Assembly (NCBI GenBank): GCA_002197995.1
Contig: NGZR01000006.1
Coordinates: 2,035,001 to 2,099,000 of the forward strand
DNA from: Gaeumannomyces sp. JS-464
Lineage: Eukaryota > Ascomycota > Sordariomycetes > Magnaporthales > Magnaporthaceae
Length of the DNA stretch: 64,000 nucleotides
Direction: 5' to 3'
Within the stretch, counting starts at the first letter, position 1; each line of letters starts with the position of its first letter. The position numbers and the translations under genes are program-made. The notes under the pieces are model-generated. The model was not told the DNA's origin, searched no databases, and saw only the letters and a program-made list of their open reading frames with translations. Positions 46,148 through 57,176 of the stretch are shown here, piece after piece.

Positions 46148-47913
46148 ATGTCAGACTCACGGTTCCAGCTGATCGCCACAGCGCTGGCCTCAGGGGTTGC
46201 AGCCGCGAGCGTGGTTTTGGGATACCAGCAGGTAACCCAGGAGGAAAAGTTGCACAAGCTCAAAAGCTCCATACCTAGCTCCAGAAATGGCAGAGAATTA
46301 TCAAAGAGCCGACAGGTGCGACATGCCTGTCTACCTCCCTCGCGCCCACAGCAGTCCCCTGTCCCAGCGTCCCAGCGTCCCAGCTAACCCCGTCCCTTGC
46401 CAACCCACCCAGCTTACCGACTTCGGCGCGACCCTCCCTCCCAACGCCGACAAGGAGGACCTCCGCAACGCCGCCCTGGCCAAGCGCGCCCTGTCCGGCG
46501 AGTACGACGAGGAGCTGATCAAGGAGCAGCTGGCCCGCAACGGCGCCTTCCTGGGGCCCGACGGCTTGGCCCGCCTGCGCGCCGCCTTCGTCGTCGTTGT
46601 CGGCTGCGGCGGCGTCGGCTCGCACTGCGCCGCCTCGCTAGCCCGGTCTGGCGTCGGTCGCCTGCGCCTCGTCGACTTTGACAACGTCTCGCTGTCGTCG
46701 CTGAACCGCCACGCCGTCGCCACCCTCGCCGACGTCGGCACCCAGAAGACGGCCTGCCTGCGCCGCCGCCTCGTCGCCATCGCCCCCTGGGTCGACTTCG
46801 ACCTGTGCACCGAGAAGTTCGACGGCGCCGCCGCCCCCTACCTACTCGGCCCGTGGACGGACGGGAGCGGCGAGTCCACCGGCGGCGCCAAGCCCGACTT
46901 TGTCGTCGACGCCATCGACAACATCGACACCAAAGTCGAGTTGTTACGGTACTGCCACGAGAACAAGATCCCCGTCATCTCGTCCATGGGCGCCGGCTGC
47001 AAGAGCGACCCGACCAAGGTCATGGTGGGCGACATTGGCGCCAGCACCGACGACCCCCTCTCGCGCGCCACGAGGCGCCGGCTCAAGCTGCTGGGTATTA
47101 CCAGCGGCATCCCCGTCGTCTTCTCAACCGAGAAGGCTGGGCGAAGGCAAGGCCGAGCTGCTGCCCCTGCCCGACGAGGAATACCACAAGGGCACGCCCG
47201 GCGACCTGGGCGTTCTGCCCGACTTTAGGGTTCGCATCCTGCCCGTGCTGGGCACCATGCCGGCCGTATTTGGATACACGGCCGCAAATCACGTCATATT
47301 AAACATCACAGGTCAGTTGTTCGCATTGTTATCCCATCCATCTCAAGCATGCGCCTTTCTCGAGTCATTTCCTGACAATCCCCAACTTGCGCAAAACAAC
47401 AGGATATCCAACAGATTACGCCCCCGCCAAGGCGAGGGACAAGCTGTACGACCAGGTGCTCGCGGGGCTGCAGGCCTCCGAGACCAAGCTGGTGCGGCAC
47501 CGCAACGGCGGCGGCGCCGAGGTCGCCGTCGGGCTCAAGACGCCCATCGCGTCGGGCGACATCGCCTTCCTGGTCGAGGAGGTCTGGGGCGGCCGCAGCG
47601 CTGTGACGGGAGTATCGACGCGCCTCAACCTCGTCCGGTGGCGCCGGCCACGCAAGAACCCGCTCGTCGTGATCGGCGGGAGGAGGATGAGGACGGGGGC
47701 GAGACGGGAGAAGGAGGCGAGAAGCTGCAGGTGCAAAAGTCCACCAGGCTCCCGCTGGGCGAGCTCGTCTGCGTCACCAAGGAGGAGGCGGCCGTGCACA
47801 TGCGGGAGGTGGTGCTGGGGGAGAAGGAGCCCTGGGAGCTGTACGACGCGGAGGTGGTTGAGAGGGTGGAGAGGAAGTTGAAGATGGCGGCCGCGTATGA
47901 AAAGTACAGGTAG
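46148..47913 (+). CDS. Tcd/TcdA-type E1-like enzyme (tRNA ct6A cyclisation), with two frame breaks
   Basis: ThiF-fold enzyme that uses ATP to cyclise t6A at tRNA position 37 to ct6A; in yeast (Tcd1/Tcd2) it sits on the mitochondrial outer membrane. Exon 1 (46148-46315) gives MSDSRFQLIATALASGVAAA, an N-terminal membrane segment. After a 97-bp intron come LTDFGATLPPNADKEDLRN and the core: FVVVVGCGGVGSHCAASLAR (nucleotide-binding loop), LRLVDFDNVSLSSLNRHAV, FVVDAIDNIDTKVELL, ISSMGAGCKSDPTKV. Near 47137 one extra base breaks EK-AGEGKAELLPLPDEEY. A second intron (47312-47402) joins GYPTDYAPAKARDKL. Near 47680 a second one-base break precedes LPLGELVCVTKEEA and ELYDAEVVERVE. Stop at 47911. Family certain from the core; both breaks fall in GC-rich, G-run sequence. 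Confidence 0.88.
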
Positions 47914-48518
47914 AGCTGCGCAATCCCAACTCGAGAAACCACATGACGCTCCCAAACCCGGGCCGAGGTGAAAGTGAGGATACTGGGTGACCTACCTACG
48001 GGGCATACTTTACGAGCGGAGTGGTTGAGTAGGATAGAGCACGGCTCTTTGATACTCCACGCGTGAGGTATAGCTGGGGACCATTCAACGAGCAGTCCCT
48101 AGTTGGTACAATGCCGCCACGCATCCAATACACCTTAAAACGTGCACGTTATAATCTTGTCCACTTCCCTTCCCCTTTCCTCCTTATTAGAAATAGGCAC
48201 TTTTAACGCCCAACGCCTTTTAGCGGTACGCAATACACTGTCCTCCCCTTTAATTTTCTAGGCCCAAACACTTTTTTCCCCTTTTACTCCTCCGGCTCAA
48301 AGCCACCATCTTCTCCCAGTGCTTCTGATCTGGTTTCTTCAGCTCCCCTTACCGCTAGCTGATCTCCTGGGAGGGCTTCTTGGCCCATTGGCGTTCAGAT
48401 TGTATCTTCATCCAGATCCCCTGGTTCAAGCCGTTCTCTGGCTTCTTTCCGTTGATCGTCCTCATGCAATGCTTGGCACGTATGCATATAACTGTCCGAC
48501 GTGCACGTTAGCTCTTCG
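47914..48518. other. Intergenic, no gene
   Basis: Probable 3' UTRs of two convergent genes. Nothing else seen. Confidence 0.5.
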
Positions 48519-48973
48519 TCAAAAGGAGAAGAAAAAAGAAAAGAAAAGAAGCACCAGGTGGCAAAGTAGAGCGCAGAGAAGTAGCGACGTACTGCACGAA
48601 ATCCCAAAGGTAAAAATGCTCCCGATGAGACACGCGCCCCTGCACAGGCCCCAGTCGTCGACGCACTCCTTCATCGTGGGCCTCAGATCCTTGGTCCTCT
48701 CGGCCTCGGTCGGCGTGTGGGTGGGCGAGGGCGTCGGCGAGACGACGGTGGGCGTGAAGCCCGTCGGCACCGACGCGGTGACGGTCGTGTACGAGGTCAC
48801 GAAGGTCGGGGTCACGGTGCGCGCGGCGACGGTGACGAAGGCAGTCGAGCCTGGAGGCAGGGTGCTACTGGAAGAAGTCTGCCCCGAGCTTGCGGCCGAG
48901 CCCGGCGACGACGCCAGGGCGTTGGCGGTGGCTGTCAGGGTCGCGAGGAGGTAGAGGAGCTTGGCGGGGACAT
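48519..48973 (-). CDS. Putative secreted Thr/Ser-rich protein with Cys-rich segment
   Basis: An ATG at 48973 is followed, after a one-base break, by a frame reading PAKLLYLLATLTATANALAS, a good signal peptide. Then come a Ser/Thr-rich stretch (SSGQTSSSSTLPPGSTAFVT), TVTPTFVTSYTTVTASV, and a Pro/Thr spacer. The last recognisable part is ECVDDWGLCRGACLIG, with three cysteines in twelve residues. After this the frame runs into a hydrophobic, Phe/Leu-rich tail to a TGA at 48519; this could be a real membrane or GPI-type tail, but more likely an unrecognised intron. No family is recognised. Confidence 0.5.
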
Positions 48974-49754
48974 GGTGATATAGGGACTCCACTCCTGGAG
49001 TGGTTGGGCAGTCCGTTATGGTTACGGTAGATCGGGAATACAAGAGAGATGGCTCCGAGATAATGGGCGGCGTCTGGAATTATTTGTTTCCCTGTAGCGC
49101 CCTATACCCGTGGAAATCAGAGGGAAGTCTGGCATCGATACTTTGTGGCTTGACGGCGCCACGATGCATGATACAGATAGAGCCAGAAAGCCCGTCGTTA
49201 TACTTTGAGAAGCCCATGGATGGAAATGAACACGCTGGTTTTGAAATGGGTCGGGGCGAGTCCTGCAGTCGCCGTCTTTGCCTCCCATCACCGATACCTC
49301 ACAGGGCAATGCTGCACATGGCGATGCTTCACGCTCAACTACCGAACAGCACCAAGAAGGAGAACATGCCTGGAAACGCGCACAGCCCCTGAGAGCTGTA
49401 GCTCAATTGATGCAGGTCCTCGTGTTAGGATGCAGGGACTCCTGCAGGGCAAGCGTCAGTGCTGACCACCTGCGCTAGCTGGGGCTGAATGATGCAAAGT
49501 GACTCATTTTCAGCAGCCGCAGCAGTACGCGGGTCGCGTTGGCTGGCATGCCCTTCTATATCGGCTCGCAGAGCTACGCGTCCAGGAAACTTTCTGGACA
49601 GTGAGTGGTACCTGATTCCATTAGCCGGACCGTTTCACACGATTTCGAGACGCCACTTCGAAGGTGACCAGGGCGCCGGCTTTTTGAGAAGAGAACGAAA
49701 AAAAAAAAGGGAACCAAAGGAGAGAACAAAACCACAGTCCCACGCCAGACCAAG
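48974..49754. other. Divergent intergenic region, no gene
   Basis: Lies between the Thr-rich secreted candidate (minus) and the RNA cyclase (plus). No further feature seen. Confidence 0.5.
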
Positions 49755-51348
49755 ATGAAGGAGAAGCTGGTAGAGCTCGACGGCACCACGGGCGAGGGTG
49801 GCGGCCAGCTGGTCCGCAACGCCATTTCGTTGGCCTCGGTCATTTCGCAGCCTGTGAGGATCGTCAACGTGCGGGGGAACCGACTGGATCGGAAGGGCCG
49901 CAAGGGCGGAGGTACCTATCTATCACGCCCACCACATACCTACCCACCGGAGGAGAAGCACGCTCGACTGACAAGCCAAAAACCTTGCCCTGCAGGCCTT
50001 AAGGCGCAGCATGTCGCCGCCATTCAGGTCCTGGCAGAGGCCACGGCAGCCGACGTTGTTGGGCTGCAGGTCGGCAGCCCGACGCTCGAGTTCCGCCCCC
50101 GTCGCGGGCCAGGCGCTGACGCCGTCGCGGCGCTTCTAGGCCCTTCTACCGCCACCTCCCCCAGCAACCGCCGACTGGTCAGGATCGCGGCGGGGACGGC
50201 GGCCGCAAGCGCCATGTGCATCTTTCAGTGCGTCTTCCCCTTCCTGCTGTTCGCTGGCAGCAGCAGCAACAGTGGACAGCAGGAAACAGAACAGGAGCCC
50301 CTGGAGCTCGAGATCAACGGCGGCACCAACACGTCCTGGTCGCCGAGCTTCGACTACATGGACCAAGTCCTGTGTCCCGCGCTGGAAGCGTGGTTCGGGG
50401 TCGCTGTCGAGCGGCGCCTGGTCAGCCGCGGCTGGAACACGGGCCCCGCCAGCCAAGGCAATGTGTGGTTCCGGTTCCGCCCGCTGAGGCCGGGCGCCGC
50501 TCTCTGCGGATCGTCGCCCGTGCCGGCGGCGGAGAAAGAGGCATCCTCGCCACCGCCGTCATCCTCCCCTTCTTCCTCTAGCGCTCGCCCAGCCACCTCT
50601 CTACAGCCGCCCTTGTCAACAAGCACACCACAGCCAAACCCCACCACTCTAGGAGGGGCGGCGGATCGCATCGTCAAAACCATCGACATCACCATGGTCT
50701 GCCCCGCCGCCATGGGCGAGAAGCTAACGCGCGCGCTGGCCAAGGACCTCGCCAACCTCTTCCCGGCAGCGGAGCTGCGCTTCCGCCCGCGCGAGGACAG
50801 CGGGCACCACTCGCGCATGTTTGTGCTCCTGGTCGCGCGCCCCGCGGCCGGCCCGATACTGTGGGGGCAGGACCTGCTGTTCTCGCCGCCGCCGCGGAAC
50901 GCCCCCGTCGGGCGCGGGCGGGGAGGAGGGGGACGCGGCGGCGGCGGCTGCGACGGCGACGAGTGGATGCTCAGCACCAGCGAGCAGCTGTCGCGGCGCG
51001 TGTGCCGCGCCCTGCACGCCGACGTGGAGCGCGGCGCCGTCGACGAGTTCCTGCAGGACCAGCTCGTCATCTTCCAGGCGCTGCGCGAGGGCCGCTCCAG
51101 CTTCCCGCGGCGCGGCGGCGAGGCGTCGTCTGGGGCTGGAGGATGCGATGGCGGGGCTTGGCCTCGACGACGGGCAGGAGCTGAAGAAGGACAGGACAGG
51201 TGCGCCGTTTGGGGAGGGCAGCCTGCACACCACGACGGCAAGGTGGGTGGCTGCGGAGCTGCTGCCACAGGCCAAGTGGTTCGGCGGCGGGAGGGTGTGT
51301 CAGGGGGCTGGGGTAAAGGTTCAGGAGCAAGGCTATTCCACCGGCTGA
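49755..51348 (+). CDS. RNA 3'-terminal phosphate cyclase (RtcA type), with one frame break
   Basis: Converts an RNA 3'-phosphate to a 2',3'-cyclic phosphate via an enzyme-AMP intermediate. ATG 49755 gives MKEKLVELDGTTGEGGGQLV, the family signature. An 84-bp intron (49912-49995, branch CTGAC) has no in-frame stop, so the ORF reads through it; spliced text is RKGGGLKAQHVAAIQVL. Then come IAAGTAAASAMCIFQCVFPF, WSPSFDYMDQVLCPALEAWF, DITMVCPAAMGEKLTRALAK, LLFSPPP and DEFLQDQLVIFQALREGR. A one-base break near 51120-51130 is needed to reach GEGSLHTTTARWVAAELLPQ, with the His expected to be adenylated, and GGGRVCQGAGVKVQEQ. Stop at 51346. Oddities are a Ser/Pro-rich insertion (about 50540-50640) and a Gly/Arg loop near 50910-50960. 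Confidence 0.9.
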
Positions 51349-52116
51349 TGGGCTGTGGATCATGGAAGGCCGAGGTCGTCAGTCAGCCCTGTGAGACATG
51401 TATCGCGGATATAGGATTATCACTGGCTAGCTCTTGGGCTACAAGCCAATAACTTGTTGCAAGATTTCAAAGGATCGCCGGACCAGAAGATCCGGAGATG
51501 CAGTCACAGGGTGTCACATGGTGTCCACTAAAAGCACTGCCGCGTCTTTTGCCAGCAACGATGAGGCACAAAGGCGCAAAGCAGGCACATCCCCAGGGAC
51601 AGGCATCTATCTCGCGGCCGAGGCGGCGACTGCAGACGCACGGTGGATGCTGTGGCGTTTGAGGGGCTCCAGAAACGACTGACTGGGATGCATCGTCTGG
51701 GGAAAAGACGGATGACATAATTCAGCTGGGAGCACATCTGAACGGATCAAAATGCTGAGTCAAGCATTAGCCTCGCCGTTGGACCCCTTTGTCGGTCAGC
51801 ATCCGGTAATCAAAACGTCAGCTGCCGGGCTGCCCCGCAATGGCGTCGCCGAGGAAATTCTCACAAAGCAGCGACAAATGCGCTGCAGATGCAGCCCGCG
51901 GCGAGCTGCCGATGAACCAGACATATTGTCCTGTGTATGCTAGGTGCAGCCTCTTCTCTATTTAGTCTAGGGCAGATGCGAGAGGATCAGTTTTCGATTT
52001 TCAATTCCTCACCCAAGCATTTCCCATCCTGCCTGCAGCGCCTCCTTTCCCCCTTTTGCTGGCTGTGGTTTCTCGATGCATCTCGAGAGATCCGCCTCAC
52101 TGGTCTAGATCTATAT
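51349..52116. other. Intergenic, no gene
   Basis: Upstream region of the pirin gene, with CT-rich sequence at 52000-52080. Nothing else seen. Confidence 0.5.
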
Positions 52117-53208
52117 ATGAAGCGCTTCGCACTCGTCCTGTCCGTTTTGGTCGCCTCAATTTCAATCCTCGTTTACAACACTCCATTCTTGCAGACGTTC
52201 GTCGAACAGGCTCTTTCCAAAGCAACCTCTTTCGCCAAAGCAAATCTGGGCACCACCACCAATACCACCACCACTACCATCACAGCATCACCATCACCCC
52301 CAGCCGAGTCTCCCATGCTCAGCGCCGCCAAAGAAGCCATGTCCAAAACCGCCGGCCCCATGCTCCGCCACGCAAAGATCACGCTGCACCGGTCGTCGGC
52401 CCGGGGCCACGCCAACCACGGCTGGCTGGACACGTACCACTCCTTCAGCTTCGCATCCTGGTATGACCCGCGGTTCACGCACTTTGGCTCGCTGCGCGTC
52501 CTCAACGAGGACCGCGTCAAGCCCAACACGGGCTTCCCGACGCACCCGCACGCAAACTTTGAGATCTTCTCCTACATCCTGTCGGGCGAGCTCACGCACC
52601 GCGACAGCATGCTCACCAAGGGCAAGGAGGGGGACGCGTCCGCGGACCAGTTCTACCGCATGCGCCGCGGCGACGTGCAGTTCACGACGGGCGGCACGGG
52701 CATCAGCCACTCCGAGTTCAACGAGCACGGCTCGGAAACCGTCCATTTCCTCCAGATCTGGGCCCTGCCCTGGAAGAAGGGCCTGGCGCCGCGCTACCAC
52801 ACGCGCCACTTTGACGAGGCTCTCAAGCGCGAGCGCTTCGTCACCATCCTGAGCCCGCTGAAGGCCGGGCCGGACGCCACGGCGGCCGAGGAGAAGGACG
52901 CCGTCCCCGCCGTCGAGGGCTCCATTCCCATCCACGCCGACTTCGCCATGGGCGCGGGCATCATCGAGCCCGACGGCCGCTTCACCTGGACCGTCGGCAG
53001 CCAGGGCACCGAGGCGGCCAAGCGCAAGGTCTTTGTGCACGTGCCCAAGTGCAAGGGCGGCAGGGCAAAGGTGCGCATTGACGGCAGGGACGACGTGCTG
53101 GAGGAGGGCGACGGCGCCTTTGTCGACGGCGTCAACGCGGGCGACAAGCTCGTCTTTGAGAGCGTGGGCACTGCCGACGCCGAGGTTGTCGTTTTGGACA
53201 CGGCATAG
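52117..53208 (+). CDS. Pirin-family protein with N-terminal membrane segment (363 aa)
   Basis: Single exon. Pirins are bicupin metal proteins; some act as quercetin 2,3-dioxygenases or nuclear cofactors. The start at 52117 gives MKRFALVLSVLVASISILVY, a signal peptide or membrane anchor, then a Thr/Ser-rich linker of about 35 residues. The pirin core begins near residue 87: KITLHRSSARGHANHGWLDT, YHSFSFASWYDPR, then HPHANFEIFSYILSGELTHR (metal ligands H-x-H), DVQFTTGGTGISHSEFNE (third His and Glu), HFLQIWALPWKKGLAPRY. The C-terminal cupin ends AGDKLVFESV. All four metal ligands are present. Pirins usually lack such an N-terminus, so this copy may face the secretory pathway or a membrane. The frame is open further upstream but lacks coding character. 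No frame break. Confidence 0.93.
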   Translation: MKRFALVLSVLVASISILVYNTPFLQTFVEQALSKATSFAKANLGTTTNTTTTTITASPSPPAESPMLSAAKEAMSKTAGPMLRHAKITLHRSSARGHANHGWLDTYHSFSFASWYDPRFTHFGSLRVLNEDRVKPNTGFPTHPHANFEIFSYILSGELTHRDSMLTKGKEGDASADQFYRMRRGDVQFTTGGTGISHSEFNEHGSETVHFLQIWALPWKKGLAPRYHTRHFDEALKRERFVTILSPLKAGPDATAAEEKDAVPAVEGSIPIHADFAMGAGIIEPDGRFTWTVGSQGTEAAKRKVFVHVPKCKGGRAKVRIDGRDDVLEEGDGAFVDGVNAGDKLVFESVGTADAEVVVLDTA

Positions 53209-53605
53209 TTGTTTTCTGTTGGCCTGTCAAGGGCGTTTTTGGGTTTTGCGGATTTCCAAAGTAAATAGGCGTTTTTTGTTGTTGTGTTTTTTTAGTGCCA
53301 GCGTATGCAAGTTAATGATGTAAAAAGATTTAAGAATCCGAGTATCTTGTGGTGTGCCCCTGAAGGCAACTATTCGATCAGTGACACGACAGGCGAACAA
53401 AGGAAAGGAGACGGGAAGGAAGACAAAGCTTATAGGAAACAATATAGAAAAAGGGCGAACCGATAATTCGACCAAAGAGCACTGCTTGATGCAAGGGGTA
53501 GCATTGAATGAGACCGCCATAACTGAAAAATGACAGGCACAAGCCAATGCAAAAACTAGCATGGAGAAACGACAACGGACAAAAATGAGCAAGTTACCCA
53601 TACTC
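53209..53605. other. 3' region of the pirin gene, no gene
   Basis: T-rich probable 3' UTR from 53209. Nothing else seen. Confidence 0.4.
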
Positions 53606-53677
53606 TGACCCCGACCCGATTTGAACGGATAACCTTTTGATCTGGAGTCAAACGCGCTACCGTTGCGCCACGAGGCC
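53606..53677 (-). tRNA. tRNA-Trp (CCA)
   Basis: On the minus strand a 72-nt cloverleaf is formed. The acceptor arm GGCCTCG pairs with CGGGGTC (two G-U pairs), with discriminator A. The anticodon stem TTTGA/TCAAA holds the loop CTCCAGA with anticodon CCA at 53643-53645. The T arm is ATCCG/CGGGT with loop TTCAAAT. No intron. Confidence 0.95.
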
Positions 53678-54336
53678 CTTTTGTTGTCCCACTCGGCCGC
53701 ATGAACCCGCCCACGAAGGCTGCGGGGAGCGCTGACTTGGGTCTGGCGGGACTCGTTTCTCCGTGGGCCCCCCCTCGCGGGCATGCAGGGCAGGCACCTG
53801 TTGCGGCGAGCAGTGGGCAACAGCCGTCATGGCACGTGAACATGTCTGTTCCCCATGTCACGACGACGACGTGCATGTCTTCAGGAATACATGTCGTTGG
53901 TATATACACATACACATCTGAGCAAATGGAAGCGATACTAACGGTCGGGAGCGTCTAAGCAGCCAAAACGATATTGCTGGCGATGCAAGAGTGAGGCGCG
54001 CAGAATGCAAAGAAATGCGATAACCAAAAGGGAAATGTCAAATAACGGATCCCAGGAGCTAATGTCCATATACCCCGTAAAGCGCTGAAGGAATGATGCT
54101 GAAAAGAACGCCTCTGGTAATGCGAACGGTTTCACCTTACAGGCCGAATGGCGCGCCAAAATAGAAGGAAATTCCATCATGCAGTGACCATGAGATGCAA
54201 AGTACGGGTCGGAAACAATGATGAGCGTAGGTAGGGTGTGCGTCGAAGGTACGACGACGGCCAAGATGGATGAGTAATGGGAACAAAAGTTGCCGAGACA
54301 CCAAAGTCAAGCCTCAGGGGCAGAACTCTTGGGTTA
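53678..54336. other. Intergenic, no gene
   Basis: Lies between tRNA-Trp and the 3' end of the PQ-loop gene. No feature seen. Confidence 0.5.
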
Positions 54337-55688
54337 TTATCGAGATGTGCCATAAAGGCGGAACTGCACAAAGATTATGCAGTCCTCGACAATGGTTCCC
54401 ACGGACCCGAGGAGCCAGGGGACCGTCTTGATCAGGTAGTCCCGGTCCTGGGAGTACGCGACAAGGCTCACGCCGTAGGTGAAATTGCCGGTCAAGGACA
54501 GGAGGAAAAACAGCAGGGCGAGGCCTAGATTTGTGTAACGGGCGGCTGTTAGCGATGATTTATCGAGCAGATATACCTTGCAGGGATATGCCGGGGTAAA
54601 AATCGACGGGCCACAACCCACCTTCGCATGACTTCTCCTGGTAGTTCTTCCAGATCTGCGGGATGCGCGCGCACAGGTAAAAGGTGGCGCTCAGGTAGCC
54701 CATGACGAGGCCAAAGGCAGTGACGGCGGTCGCCTCTCCAGCAGACGGGTCGGGGGTGCCGTCGCCGGCCGTGGGCTGGTCCCAGGCGCCCATGTGGTAC
54801 GAGACGAAGAAGCCGGCGGTGCCGACGGCGTAGACGGCCAGCAGGCTGAGCGCGTTGTGCAGCCACGGGTTCCGGTCGGGCGTCTCGTCCTCGCCCGTGA
54901 TGATCCTGGCGAGCGGGTCGAGGTTGGAGACGTCGCGCCGCAGGGTCGAGTTGCGCCGGTGCGAGCCGGGCAGGCCCATGCTGGAGCTGCGGCGGCGCTG
55001 GTGCTGCCGCGACAGGAGCGGCGCCTCCTCGTCCGCGTCCTCCACGGCCGTGTTGTTCTCGTGGTCGGCTCCGGCGCTGGCCCCAACGACGTCGTCGGTC
55101 ATTTCGGGTGCGTTGCTTGCCGCAGGCCCGGACGCTCTGCGCCGGCTGCGCGCGGCCCTGCGCGCGTTGAGGGCGTTGTAGTACAGACACTGCGTGATTA
55201 GGATCATGTCGGCGAAGCAGAAATAGGTCGCGAGAGCGACTGCCGTGGGCGCGAGTCCGGTGGCCAGGGCACCTATTCCGGGGAGATAATTGGAGAGTCA
55301 GCAAAGACACAACTATGATGCGCGTATAGAAAGTCTTTCTCGTACCCAGGAGGTTGGCCGCATCACCAAGAAGCCAAACGAAGAGAAATGCCATCGAGAG
55401 GCCATCTGCGCTCTTGGCCTTGTAGTTGGTGATGAGTTGCGGGAGCTGTAACGATCGTTGTCGGCGCGTCGCACAACAGTCAGCCAAAGACGCCAGACAG
55501 CCCAGCCACGGGACACAGAAGGCGCGGCCTGCTCCGCCGCATTGTTCAATGGGTGGGCTTACCAGCAGGCATATCCAGGCCGTCAAGCTGATGCTGCCAA
55601 ACACGCCAGACAGAGCCCCTTTTGCCGGAGGGGTCCCGAAGGCGGCGGCGGCCAGGCTAGCGGCGCCTGCAGATAGTAGCGACGCCAT
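54337..55688 (-). CDS. PQ-loop vacuolar amino-acid transporter (Ypq/Rtc2 type), 354 aa
   Basis: Seven-helix PQ-loop protein; yeast relatives move cationic amino acids across the vacuolar membrane. Four exons (55563-55688, 55346-55445, 54622-55272, 54337-54524) with introns of 117, 73 and 97 bp, all in phase; total 1065 nt, no frame break. First PQ loop: LPQLITNYKAKSADGLSMAF, then LFVWLLGDAANLLG. Next helices: ALATGLAPTAVALATYFCFA and MILITQCLYYNALNARRAAR. A long cytosolic loop follows, rich in Arg and Ser (RQHQRRRSSSMGLPGSHRRN), containing EEAPLL, a likely dileucine vacuolar sorting signal. Second PQ loop: LCARIPQIWKNYQEKSCEGL, then FFLLSLTGNFTYGVSLVAYS. The C-terminal helix contains VPWLLGSVGTIVEDCIIF. 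Family identification is firm; the substrate is inferred from yeast. Confidence 0.93.
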
Positions 55689-57094
55689 ACTGACACGACG
55701 CCCGTGCAGGTCCCGTCGGGGCTCTAGGAACTGCGCGGGAGCTTCAAGCTTTGTGGCGATGTCTGGACGGCGGAAAAGACTTTGCGTGTCGCGAATTCGG
55801 GGGTTGGCTGGCGGGAAAGGGAAGAGGACAAGAGGACAAGAATCGGCGTCCTGCCGATAGTGGATAGTGGCAGCAGGTCAATTGACGCGGCGGTAGCTCG
55901 AGGTCAGATGGTTATCAGGCGGAAAGCTAGATGTATTTGCTTCTTGGCAAGACACCAGCGGAGAAACAATGGGGGGTTGGTCGGATGGAGGGGGAGGGAG
56001 TTCATCAGCTGGCCAACTCGGCCAGGCCGTCACCAGTCATTCCTTGTCGCGCGACTGGAGTTTTCGATCGTTATCTCTGACTGCACAAGATAACACAATG
56101 AATTCGATGAACCCAATTCCGCGGGCGCCGTCCCCACACAATGCATGCAGGGAAGCGGCCGACGCATCCTGCACAAACAGCCAGCCAATAGTAGCCGCCA
56201 TTTTCGTCATGCTGCGAGCTCCCGCGAGACAGAATGGATTGCCGCTGTATGCATGACATGGATCACATGACGAGGCCTACCGTCATGGACCCCGACATGA
56301 AACATTGACAGGCAGCATCTACACATGAGGACAATCGGTCGCGTGCCTGTGCCGTCTCTGCTCCCAGGGTGACGGCGCTGCGACGGTGGAAATGACAGCA
56401 GGCGGAACAGCCCGGCACCCTTGTTGACCAGACTGAAAGTCGACGACGGCTCTGCTTGGCTGCAGTATTTCGCCCACTTGTTAGCCCGAGCACCCGCGAC
56501 ACTCGACCGCCCAAGCACTCCAAGGTAGCGATCGTCATCCCCGAGTCTCGGATGTCCGAAAGACGCTGGGAGCAGCTGCCCGTCCCGTGAGTCAACCGCA
56601 CATCTCCCTGAGCCGGGCGGCATGCGGGAGTGGACGTCGTCTTCTCTGCAGTTACCCGCTGTCGCTACCAAAACCCGCTGGTGGGGCTGCATTGGGGGCT
56701 TTGTACGTAATGGCAACGACTCCTGCGCGATGACGGTGAAGCACATTAACACATAAAACCGGAGACCTTGCTGACCGGTCCTCCCTCGACTCGCAGCCGA
56801 GTCCAGCACATCACGCGCCGTCAACGTGCGGCGAGACAGCCAGGTCCCGGTTTCGGGCAGTCTCGCTTTTGTGATGCGAATGCTGCGTTCGAGTAGGCAT
56901 TTTAACATGCTGTGCCAACACCCGGCGGGGTCTATGCAGGGCACAACCCGCGCGTGCCACAGGTTACATGGAACCAAAACCCGGTCAGTGCTTTTTGACA
57001 CTCACCCCCCACTAACCCGTGCGACACCCCGTATCATGCATCCATAATCCTCAGCCAGCGACCCCGCCCCCAAGCAAATCCCCTGCTTAAAACT
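55689..57094. other. Intergenic, no supportable gene
   Basis: A 264-codon minus-strand ORF (56207-57001) starts at GTG and has no domain, signal or codon bias; I treat it as chance. Confidence 0.5.
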
Positions 57095-57176
57095 GGTCGT
57101 ATGGTGTAAAGGCTAGCACATGAGGTTCTGACCAAGAATCCTCCTCAGGATCTGGGTTCGATTCCCAGTATGACCT
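57095..57176 (+). tRNA. tRNA-Gln (CTG) with a 10-nt intron
   Basis: The acceptor stem GGTCGTA/TATGACC, anticodon stem TGAGG/CCTCA and T arm CTGGG-TTCGATT-CCCAG are all visible. The anticodon loop is 17 nt; removing 10 nt (57132-57141) after position 37 leaves the 7-nt loop TTCTGAT with anticodon CTG (57128-57130). The intron sits at the canonical 37/38 site. Confidence 0.93.

Noticed and set aside
56207..57001. 264-codon minus-strand ORF
   Set aside because: GTG start, no domain or signal, no intron or codon bias.
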